Source of the DNA: Bacteroidota bacterium
Lineage (GTDB): Bacteria; Bacteroidota; Bacteroidia; Bacteroidales; VadinHA17
NCBI GenBank assembly: GCA_021816545.1
Contig: JAKAXP010000133.1
Coordinates: forward strand, 1-6,409
Length of the DNA stretch: 6,409 nucleotides
Direction: 5' to 3'
Positions within the stretch are counted from its first letter, which is position 1. Every line of letters begins with the position of its first letter. The notes under the pieces were generated by a model, which ran no database searches, was not told where the DNA came from, and saw nothing but the letters and a program-made list of their open reading frames with translations. This document shows positions 1 to 5,464 of this stretch, piece after piece. The position numbers and the translations under genes are program-made.

Positions 1-811
1 GCTCAACGTAAAAGCCGACTGAAACACCCATGGCATCAGAACTGGCATTGTCTATACTTGCCATCATGCCTGAAAAACCGGTCATGAGAGTAGTTGTCAT
101 CCTTTCCCGTGGCAGAACAAGATAGTCCTTAAGTGCGGGTTTGGGCTTCAGGTTCAGCCTGGTGTCAGCTTCATATGTTAACCTTTTCTCCATGGGACCG
201 CCGGCAAGATTCACCCCTGCCAAACCATCTGCAGAATTAATGTCTGCTGGAAGAGGAGGCCCGGCAGCCACTGTAATTTCCATTATTCCTTTTTCGCTGT
301 CCTCATTCACGGCCTGCCTTGCCCTTTCAGCCGGGACCATTGAAACCTGCCCGGCTCCGGGGGTAGTTGCAGTGTAAGCCAGCCTCGCTCTTTCGGTTGG
401 TGAGGAGGAAGCCTGGGCGGTCCTGATGGTTGTTGTGGTCGAAGCTTGCGAGGACTTTTCGGTTGTTGTAACGGAAGCCTGATTGGCGCCTGCAACAGCA
501 GCGGTTATTGATGATTTATCATTTTCATTTAAAAGGGAATCGGCTTTTGTACTTCCGGTTTCCTGGGCAAGCCGGTCTGCGGGTTCACCTGTCTGCATGT
601 CATTCAGACGGTCCATTAACAGCACTCCTGCAGTAACCAGAATAACGATGGAAGCAGCCCTGGCCCACAGCGGTATAATTATGGTACGGCTGCGTTTATT
701 GCCATATCTCCCGGCAAAGGAATTCCAGCCCCGGTCTGCCAGGTGATCGGCATCATAGCTGTCAAATGCCTCCTTTACCTTACGGCTGAATATGTCATCA
801 AACTTACTCAT
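1..811 (-). CDS. Sigma-linked single-pass membrane protein with putative C-terminal beta-barrel (3' end outside window)
   Basis: Partial gene: 270 codons are visible from the ATG at 811 and the frame stays open to the left edge. The N-terminal ~48 residues are hydrophilic and cytoplasmic-looking (starts MSKFDDIFSRKVKEAF, with a W-N-S-F motif near residues 29-32). One hydrophobic segment follows at about residues 49-66. Residues 67-220 form a Ser/Thr/Ala/Pro-rich region with an 11-residue degenerate tandem repeat (residues 111-176). From about residue 224 the sequence becomes strand-like with Gly and aromatics (GFSGMM, then GVSVGFYVE), resembling the first strands of Bacteroidota outer-membrane beta-barrel domains. 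The start overlaps the sigma-factor stop by 8 bases (ATGAGTAA), implying translational coupling. Known context: proteins of this layout follow ECF sigma genes in Bacteroidota and are often annotated only as outer membrane beta-barrel or hypothetical protein. An anti-sigma role is inferred from position and topology; no ZAS-type zinc motif is visible. Confidence 0.8.
   Translation of the reverse strand, partial: MSKFDDIFSRKVKEAFDSYDADHLADRGWNSFAGRYGNKRSRTIIIPLWARAASIVILVTAGVLLMDRLNDMQTGEPADRLAQETGSTKADSLLNENDKSSITAAVAGANQASVTTTEKSSQASTTTTIRTAQASSSPTERARLAYTATTPGAGQVSMVPAERARQAVNEDSEKGIMEITVAAGPPLPADINSADGLAGVNLAGGPMEKRLTYEADTRLNLKPKPALKDYLVLPRERMTTTLMTGFSGMMASIDNASSDAMGVSVGFYVE
284..481 (-). 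repeat. Degenerate 33-bp tandem repeat encoding 11-residue units
   Basis: Six consecutive 11-residue units start at residue 111 of the sigma-linked membrane protein. They are QASVTTTEKSS, QASTTTTIRTA, QASSSPTERAR, LAYTATTPGAG, QVSMVPAERAR and QAVNEDSEKGI. The first three share QAS at the DNA level too, as CARGCTTCS; units 1 and 3 are about two-thirds identical. Units 3 and 5 share ERAR at the unit end. Unit 4 is diverged and unit 6 keeps only its first residues. The stretch lies between the membrane segment and the putative barrel, so it is probably an extended periplasmic linker. Confidence 0.7.
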
Positions 812-1385
812 GACTCTTCCTGACCGAAATTATATGACTGTTATAAAGTTCCCGCAACAACTTCTTGGCCCTGGCAAGATTGGCTCTTGAGGTGGAAGCT
901 GTTACCCCAAGCATCTGACCTATCTCCTCGTGCGAATATCCTTCTATCTCGAAAAGGTTGAACGTCATCCTGTAATTTGCAGGGAGATAACTGTACAGTG
1001 TCAGGATATCGTTGGCAGAAAGTTCTGTTTCGATTTCAGGATCACTTTCACCTGTTTCATTTATCGAATCAATTGAAACGTAATCGTTGTTTTTCAGGTT
1101 CTTCCTGTAAGAATCAATGGCGGTATTCACCAGGATTTTGCCATACCAGCTCCTGAACGGCCTGGAATGATCGTATTCCTGAAGGCTGTCAAGCACCTTC
1201 ATGTAGCTGTCATTCACTATTTCCATGGCCTCACCTTCATCCCGGGTATACCTGATACATATTGACATGGCAAAGGAGAAATAGCGCCTGTAAAGGAATT
1301 CCTGCGAGCGTATATCGCCTTCGGCACATCTTTTGACAAGATCCGAGTCAGAGTATTCATGACCTTTTATGGTTCTGTTACCCAT
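804..1385 (-). CDS. ECF-family RNA polymerase sigma factor
   Basis: A 193-residue sigma-70 family protein of the extracytoplasmic-function class; it directs RNA polymerase to a specific promoter set. Region 2 covers about residues 15-94: helix DLVKRCAEGD, then a YRRYF segment, and SWYGKILVNTAIDSYRKN at its end, which is the typical Bacteroidota ECF form. An acidic linker of about 30 residues follows (DPEIETELS). Region 4 covers about residues 125-181, with LPANYRMTFNLFEIEGYSHEEIG and the helix-turn-helix part LGVTASTSRANLARAK. The ATG at 1385 is chosen because the protein then begins close to region 2. The frame is open further upstream and a TTG at 1403 would add six residues (MIPGGI). The gene overlaps the next by 8 bases, so the two form a regulator pair. 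The sigma identity is firm; the inducing signal and regulon are unknown. Confidence 0.93.
   Translation of the reverse strand: MGNRTIKGHEYSDSDLVKRCAEGDIRSQEFLYRRYFSFAMSICIRYTRDEGEAMEIVNDSYMKVLDSLQEYDHSRPFRSWYGKILVNTAIDSYRKNLKNNDYVSIDSINETGESDPEIETELSANDILTLYSYLPANYRMTFNLFEIEGYSHEEIGQMLGVTASTSRANLARAKKLLRELYNSHIISVRKSHE
814..821 (-). promoter_or_regulatory. Shine-Dalgarno-like site for the overlapping membrane-protein gene
   Basis: The minus strand reads AGGAAGAG just before the ATG at 811, inside the last codons of the sigma gene. Bacteroidota often do not rely on such sites, but together with the ATGAGTAA overlap it supports the chosen start and coupled translation. Confidence 0.4.
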
Positions 1386-1463
1386 TATACCGCCAGGAAT
1401 CAAGTTTCCCCGAAATAACTCAATTCAGACGATATTATGGTTGACAGATTCATATTTATTCTT

Positions 1464-2207
1464 TTACATAAAGACAAAACCAAGGTGGAGCTCCAGCCTG
1501 TAATACTGGGTTACAGTCTCCCTAACAGTGCCCCCTCCCCACCAGTAAATAATCTGATCCTGCTTCAGGGTAACCTTTTGGTACCTGTATCCCAGGCCAA
1601 CGTTGACTGCAGTTCTGTTCCACGTAAACAGCGAGATGCCTGCACCGGCATTGAACAGAAACCCGCCTTCCCGTTTCCTGTCAGTTGAAGCGTCATCCAT
1701 ATAGTAAACAGCCTCGTCAGTGATTGCAAATCCATACCCGGTTTTCATCCAGGCGTATGGGGATATTCCCGTGTTAAGTGGCGTATACCTCAAATCGGCA
1801 TAGAGAGGAACAAGAACCACTCCCAGCTCTTCCATCCCCGACCCTATTCCTAATGCAAGGCCGTTTTTGAACTGATATCCGTTTGAAAGATGGAAGCTCA
1901 GGCTGCTCTGGTTACCGCTCTCATTCCTTCCTGACAGGAAACCCATTGAAAACCTTGCGTAGTAGCCTGAGGTCATAATGCTCTTCTTAACCGGATATTT
2001 AACTTCCTCAACTGATGATACCTGCGACCTGCCTATCCTGATGACCTGGGGAGAGGTTATCTTCAGATCAAGGAAGTCAGTAGAATCGCCAACGATGGTT
2101 CCCGAAATCCGGGAGCCATCGTTAAGCACAACAGTATATTTCCGGTGCTGGCCTGTTGCGGTGAGTGTCAGCAGAACACAAACCGCAATAGCAGTAAGTC
2201 TTGACAT
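1464..2207 (-). CDS. Outer-membrane beta-barrel protein with N-terminal small all-beta domain
   Basis: 247 residues. A signal peptide is clear (MSRLTAIAVCVLLTLTATG, cleavage likely near residue 19; no lipobox). Residues 23-70 form a short beta domain with the pattern VVLNDGSRISGTIVG ... LDLKI ... VIRIGRSQVSSVEEV. This resembles the Sm/SH3-like 'lysine/asparagine-Asp-Gly-x-x-x-x-Gly' modules seen before barrels in other Bacteroidota proteins. Residues 78-247 alternate hydrophobic and polar residues with many Gly and Tyr (GYYARFSMGFLSGR, LSNGYQFKNGLALGIGSG, SPYAWMKTGYGFAI, AVNVGLGYRYQKV) and end with a final strand YRLELHLGFVFM, consistent with a small barrel of about 8 strands. It starts only 4 bases after the stop of the upstream propeller lipoprotein, so the two are almost surely co-transcribed and may act together at the outer membrane. 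Molecular function is not known. Confidence 0.85.
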   Translation of the reverse strand: MSRLTAIAVCVLLTLTATGQHRKYTVVLNDGSRISGTIVGDSTDFLDLKITSPQVIRIGRSQVSSVEEVKYPVKKSIMTSGYYARFSMGFLSGRNESGNQSSLSFHLSNGYQFKNGLALGIGSGMEELGVVLVPLYADLRYTPLNTGISPYAWMKTGYGFAITDEAVYYMDDASTDRKREGGFLFNAGAGISLFTWNRTAVNVGLGYRYQKVTLKQDQIIYWWGGGTVRETVTQYYRLELHLGFVFM

Positions 2208-2211
2208 ATAT

Positions 2212-3501
2212 CTATTCTTCCTTGATCGTGATGTGGCTTATCTGGATAATATTCTGCGGGTCACTGTAATCATACTGATATATTCCGTCTTTGCCCACAA
2301 GCATAAGTATTCCGTTCATTGGAATAACGTCGTACGTGTCAAAGTCGGGGTAGTGGGCGATCTGGCTGGTGATTATAGTCATCGGATTTGACTTGTCATA
2401 AATCTTCAGCCCTGCCGCTCCGTCACAGACGAAGAGAAGGTTGCCGTCAGTGCCCAGCCCGTGAGGGTTGAACATAGGGTATGATTTTACCAGATATGGA
2501 TTTTTAATGGAGGAAATATCTATCACCTCCAGGAGATTCTGCGCATTGTTGCAGGTATTGCCCGACCGAAGGGTTACATATGCATACTGGCCGTCAACCA
2601 CCACCGGATCACAGGCCCTGATATGGTCATATGATGATACCTGTACCGGTTTTTGGGGATTTACAAGGTCGAAGATCAGCATCCCGGTGGTGGTGCCGAT
2701 GAACAGGTTGTTCTGAAGTTTGAAAAGGGTCTCCATGTTGCGTGGCACATCCACACTGTCTATTATAGTCATTTCATCCGGTGTGGTGACATCAACAGTT
2801 TTTAGCCTGATTGGAACGGCAATAACATAAAGGTAGTTTTCGTTCAGCATGAACCGGGCCATGGATCCGCCGGTACCGCTGCCACCTGTCCAGCCGCCGT
2901 TTGTGACCTTGGCAGCATCAGCATTAATGACAAAATCCATTTCACCGCGGAACAACCAGCCCCCGTACTGATAATCCTCCAGTTTCTCGGTGATAGTCTT
3001 TATCTCCCAGCCAACTATCACCCCCTTCGATTTGTCAACCATGGCATAGGGGTACCAGAGTTCCCCTTCCGGAACGATTTCCGGGAATACGTTTTTGACA
3101 CGGTCGATTTCGACAGGATTATTGATGTCAGTAATATCAATGGCCAGGAGATCAATATAACTGTCGGCGAACAGTATATTACCTTTTATTGCCATATCAA
3201 CATTCCCCAGGATCTCATAGAAAGCAACCTTTTTCGGATTTGCCGGGTTTCTGTTGTCAATAACATGTATCCCCTTACCGTACTCGTTGACAAAGAGGTA
3301 CCCATCCTTGAAGTACATCTTCCCGGGGTGGGAGATTTCAATGGGAGCACTCTTTTCAAAGCTGGCCCTGAATTCATTGAAGGGCATGTAAACAGGCACA
3401 TTTGCCTCGTATGTGATTAACTGTGTGGTCCTGTCCTGGCAGGCTGTGAGAGCTGACATCAGGACAAGCAGGAAAGTTGCAGACTTGACAATGGTTTTCA
3501 T
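2212..3501 (-). CDS. LVIVD-repeat beta-propeller lipoprotein
   Basis: 429 residues. A type II signal peptide ends in the lipobox ALTAC, with the lipidated Cys at residue 21. The mature protein contains seven repeats of the LVIVD type, in which a strand such as 'LFVNEYGKGIHVIDNRNPANP' is followed by a short strand. They begin near residues 69, 110, 224, 266, 307, 356 and 399, each with a hydrophobic-I/V-D core and usually an N-P turn (IDNRNPANP, IDITDINNP, FDLVNPQKP, IDISSIKNP, YDKSNP, YDYSDP). Seven repeats suggest a seven-bladed propeller. Between repeats 2 and 3 there is an extra segment of about 88 residues (136-223) rich in Trp, Tyr and Gly, including GGWTGGSGTGGS. Cysteines occur at 297, 317 and 359. 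The family is a cell-surface or periplasmic scaffold class with no established enzymatic role; ligand unknown. The downstream barrel gene, 4 bases away, is the likely partner. Confidence 0.88.
   Translation of the reverse strand: MKTIVKSATFLLVLMSALTACQDRTTQLITYEANVPVYMPFNEFRASFEKSAPIEISHPGKMYFKDGYLFVNEYGKGIHVIDNRNPANPKKVAFYEILGNVDMAIKGNILFADSYIDLLAIDITDINNPVEIDRVKNVFPEIVPEGELWYPYAMVDKSKGVIVGWEIKTITEKLEDYQYGGWLFRGEMDFVINADAAKVTNGGWTGGSGTGGSMARFMLNENYLYVIAVPIRLKTVDVTTPDEMTIIDSVDVPRNMETLFKLQNNLFIGTTTGMLIFDLVNPQKPVQVSSYDHIRACDPVVVDGQYAYVTLRSGNTCNNAQNLLEVIDISSIKNPYLVKSYPMFNPHGLGTDGNLLFVCDGAAGLKIYDKSNPMTIITSQIAHYPDFDTYDVIPMNGILMLVGKDGIYQYDYSDPQNIIQISHITIKEE
2215..2223 (-). promoter_or_regulatory. 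Shine-Dalgarno-like site for the barrel gene
   Basis: The minus strand reads AAGGAAGAA over the last codons of the propeller lipoprotein gene, 7 bases before the ATG at 2207. It fits co-translation of the closely spaced pair, though such sites are weak predictors in Bacteroidota. Confidence 0.35.
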
Positions 3502-3562
3502 ATTCAGTTGATTTGTTTACGGCTATAAAGGGTTAAAGTTTTCTGCACGTTAACAGGGTGCA

Positions 3563-4804
3563 TTAATTCAGAGGATTTGCAACCTGCCCGATGAAGAGGA
3601 GGGTGTTAGTGGTCCGTTCACGTATTGCAAAGACAAACGGCTTGTCAATCACAAATTCCCGTGGCTGAGGCGGGAAACTTGTAACTTCCACACCGATTGT
3701 GGTTACTGCTGCGGCTTCAGTTCCTTTCTCGTCAACTTCCACGAAAGTGTTCTGCTTTACGAAGCTTACATAGATTGAGGCGTCCGAGATTCCTGAAAGG
3801 TCAGCAAGGTAAGGATCGAACGCATCAAGCATCCCCATGCCCTGCAACTGATCATTCAGTAACTTTTCGTAGGAGAATTTGAATTTCGGCATGTATACGG
3901 TAAGCTCACCGTATTTCTCCTGGTTGTCAAGAGCTGAGGTAACAGTGTTCCACTTCTCTGCGTCAAATGATGCATTGAAGTCGGCAAGTGTTCCTTCCGG
4001 TACAATGACCACCATAGTAAAATTTGTCTGTCCGTATGGCATTTCAATTGCCCTGTAACCGGTTCCGTAGGTAACCCTGGAGCCTACATCACCCTTCATG
4101 GTACTGACATCAACGGAGCTGGAACCACTGGTGTAAAACGGTCTGTCAGATGTCAGGTCCTTGTTGAACTGATAGCTCCAGTCGCCTTTGAAATAGAGGG
4201 CATTCATGATGAACATTACCGCATTATCCGAAATCTCATTAAGCACTTTCGGGATCTTGCCGTTTGTGTTGTCGCTGGCCCACTTGTTGATTGTTGTCAG
4301 TGCAGACGGCAGTGAGAAATCAAGGCCGGAGATTTCTGCATCAAAATCGGTATCCATGGTGCTGAGGAACGGATTCTTAACACTGAATCCCTGCCGGTAG
4401 AAAATCGCGTTTGCTAGAGCCAGTTTGACCTTCGGATCGATATCCAGCAGCTGGCCGACGAGACTTTGATAGACCTCGTTGATCTCACTGATTGTCATCG
4501 TTTCAGGATATTTAAGAGTTCCCCTCAGCTGGTCATACGTGTCTCCGGCGCAACCGTTGAGCAGCATGGTAAGGGCTGCGCTGGCGCTCAGGGGTGAGAG
4601 CATGAAGTTCTTGTCTTCAACTCCGGCAACCCTTGTGAACAGTTCAATGCCAAAATCATTTCCATACTCAATGACTTCGGCGGCTTTGGCAGTCAGCTCA
4701 AGGGTCTTTGGAGTAAGATCGGGCTCCTGGCCGGAATCCTTTGAACATGATGACATCCCGGCAATAGCCAGGAGAGACACAATTATAAATACTGGATTTT
4801 TCAT
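3563..4804 (-). CDS. Serpin-family protease inhibitor, lipoprotein
   Basis: 413 residues, close to the usual serpin core plus a signal. The signal peptide ends in a lipobox GMSSC with Cys at residue 20, followed by SKDS. Serpin hallmarks are in order: NFMLSPLSASAALTMLLNG (residues 66-84), INKWASDNTNGKIPKVL (172-188), NALYFKGDW (201-209), the hinge EKGTEAAAV (359-367), and the C-terminal signature FVIDKPFVFAI (384-394) with LLFIGQVANP at the end. The hinge has the small residues at P12-P10 and Gly-Thr at P15-P14 that mark inhibitory members. Serpins trap a target serine or cysteine protease by cleavage at P1-P1' and insertion of the loop into the main sheet. Counting from Gly361 as P15 places P1-P1' at Thr375-Ser376, suggesting an elastase-like target rather than trypsin-like. 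The gene is preceded by the duplicated leader shared with the lipocalin-like lipoprotein gene. Family assignment is firm; the target is unknown. Confidence 0.96.
   Translation of the reverse strand: MKNPVFIIVSLLAIAGMSSCSKDSGQEPDLTPKTLELTAKAAEVIEYGNDFGIELFTRVAGVEDKNFMLSPLSASAALTMLLNGCAGDTYDQLRGTLKYPETMTISEINEVYQSLVGQLLDIDPKVKLALANAIFYRQGFSVKNPFLSTMDTDFDAEISGLDFSLPSALTTINKWASDNTNGKIPKVLNEISDNAVMFIMNALYFKGDWSYQFNKDLTSDRPFYTSGSSSVDVSTMKGDVGSRVTYGTGYRAIEMPYGQTNFTMVVIVPEGTLADFNASFDAEKWNTVTSALDNQEKYGELTVYMPKFKFSYEKLLNDQLQGMGMLDAFDPYLADLSGISDASIYVSFVKQNTFVEVDEKGTEAAAVTTIGVEVTSFPPQPREFVIDKPFVFAIRERTTNTLLFIGQVANPLN
3677..3730 (-). other. Reactive-centre loop of the serpin
   Basis: Encodes residues 359-376 from P17 (Glu) to P1' (Ser). 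P14 is Thr and P12-P10 are Ala-Ala-Ala, as expected for loop insertion. The predicted P4-P1 residues are Val-Glu-Val-Thr. The segment after P1' (FPPQPREFVIDKPF) is about three residues longer than in alpha-1-antitrypsin, so the exact bond may be shifted. Confidence 0.65.
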
Positions 4805-4884
4805 ACAGATCTTTTCAAGCTATGGTTCTACGAAATTCAGGTATTATATCACCTAATACGAAAAAAGTCTCCTTAACGCTGCAA
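4796..4884 (-). repeat. Duplicated leader, copy A, before the serpin gene
   Basis: This copy runs from TTGCAGCGTTAAGG on the minus strand to the third codon of the serpin. Against copy B (5344-5431) the first 34 bases match at 32 positions, and the last 24 bases, ending ATGAAAAAT, match at 21. The middle, 31 bases here and 30 in copy B, is diverged. The conserved length and conserved ends suggest duplication or constrained function. Confidence 0.75.
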
Positions 4885-4899
4885 GATATCCGAAGGAAA
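4861..4899 (-). terminator. Weak or degenerate terminator after the lipocalin-like lipoprotein gene
   Basis: The minus strand has TTTCCTT (4893-4899) able to pair with AAGGAGA (4868-4874), with one G-U pair and an 18-base loop, then C and a run of six T. The original 5' arm seen in copy B is missing here, so termination is probably less efficient than at 5408-5439. Confidence 0.35.
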
Positions 4900-4941
4900 T
4901 CAGGTACGATATCTCTTTTATATTCCCGGACCGGCGGGTCG

Positions 4942-5352
4942 TCATTCCTGGCGAATGTATTTTAACTCCAGTAAATTCGGTCCAAGGAATTTAAAGTCAA
5001 GGATATAGTTATCTGTTCCTCCCCAGTAACCGACAGAAACATCAATCAGTGTATCATTAATAACCGACCAGGTGCCCGGGAAATCCTCGTAAGAAATCGG
5101 AGGAGTACCGCACCATCCTGAATTTTTTCTTTCGGTCACCGTGCCCTCAGGTTTAAACTTATAACAGTGATCATCAATGAAACCAGTGCTCCTCTCAAAT
5201 AACAATGCATCGTCACTGTAATCAGAATAGTTCCAATTTCCGATCAGCAGATTATCAGGATCGATAATAATCTCATCTTTAGCGCAGGATGCCAATGCGA
5301 AAGCGGTTATAACAATGAGCAGACTGTGCCCTTTTATTTTCGTATTCTTCAT
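4942..5352 (-). CDS. Small lipocalin-like lipoprotein
   Basis: 136 residues from the ATG at 5352. This start is chosen because it yields a compact type II signal peptide (MKNTKIKGHSLLIVITAFALASC, Cys at residue 23) and lies at the same point of the duplicated leader as the serpin start codon. An ATG at 5388 would add 12 poor residues. The mature N-terminus CAKDE matches the X-K-(D/E)2 lipoprotein export signal described in Capnocytophaga, so surface exposure is likely. The body resembles the lipocalin-like lipoproteins of Bacteroidota: LLIGNWNYSD near residue 35, CYKFKPEGTV near 63, SGWCGTPPISYEDFPGTW near 78-95, then alternating strands (VSVGYWGG, YILDFKFLG, LLELKYI). Cys63 and Cys81 could form a disulfide. 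No ligand can be proposed. It is separated from the peptidase gene by a terminator, so it probably has its own promoter. Confidence 0.82.
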   Translation of the reverse strand: MKNTKIKGHSLLIVITAFALASCAKDEIIIDPDNLLIGNWNYSDYSDDALLFERSTGFIDDHCYKFKPEGTVTERKNSGWCGTPPISYEDFPGTWSVINDTLIDVSVGYWGGTDNYILDFKFLGPNLLELKYIRQE

Positions 5353-5431
5353 ACAGAGCTTTTTAAGATTTTGATCCGTGGATTTCATTTCGGATAAACC
5401 TTATACGAAAAAAGTCCCCTTAACGCTGCAA
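5344..5431 (-). repeat. Duplicated leader, copy B, before the lipocalin-like lipoprotein gene
   Basis: Homologous to copy A at 4796-4884. The minus strand begins at TTGCAGCGTTAAGG, continues through the T-tract and CGTATAAGG, and ends in CTTAAAAAGCTCTGTATG plus two codons. Unlike copy A it retains the 5' arm of the hairpin immediately upstream. Confidence 0.75.
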
Positions 5432-5439
5432 GGGGACTT
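5408..5439 (-). terminator. Intrinsic terminator of the dipeptidyl-peptidase gene
   Basis: On the minus strand AAGTCCCCTT (5430-5439) pairs perfectly over 10 bases with AAGGGGACTT (5412-5421) across the 8-base loop GCAGCGTT, and is followed by more T (5408-5411). It lies 26 bases after the peptidase stop codon. No T-tract follows on the plus strand, so it works in one direction only. Confidence 0.92.
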
Positions 5440-5464
5440 GTGAAAACATTAGGATCCAGGACGC

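Noticed and set aside
307..495. 62-codon minus-strand frame rich in Pro and Gln
   Set aside because: It is the other reading frame of the 11-residue repeat region; the frame joined to the sigma gene is open throughout and better supported.
1978..2391. 137-codon open frame on the plus strand
   Set aside because: It crosses two real minus-strand genes and their junction, and has no recognisable features.
3544..3562. Hairpin TGCAC/GTGCA after the serpin gene
   Set aside because: Only five base pairs with a 9-base loop and no T-tract on the minus strand, so it is not a convincing terminator; read-through into the propeller gene is possible.
4840..4850. TATAAT-like hexamer in leader copy A
   Set aside because: It is absent from copy B, has no matching -35 element, and the main Bacteroidota sigma factor uses TAnnTTTG instead.
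4479..4856. 125-codon open frame on the plus strand
   Set aside because: Antisense to the serpin N-terminus and its leader; no domain or signal peptide.
4925..4938. GC-rich hairpin CCCG/CGGG after the lipocalin-like gene
   Set aside because: Only four pairs, and the following minus-strand bases are A-rich rather than T-rich.
5408..5439. Possible integron-type recombination site, as the hairpins recur between unrelated genes
   Set aside because: No paired RYYYAAC/GTTRRRY cores and no integrase; the perfect stem followed by a T-tract is explained by a terminator.
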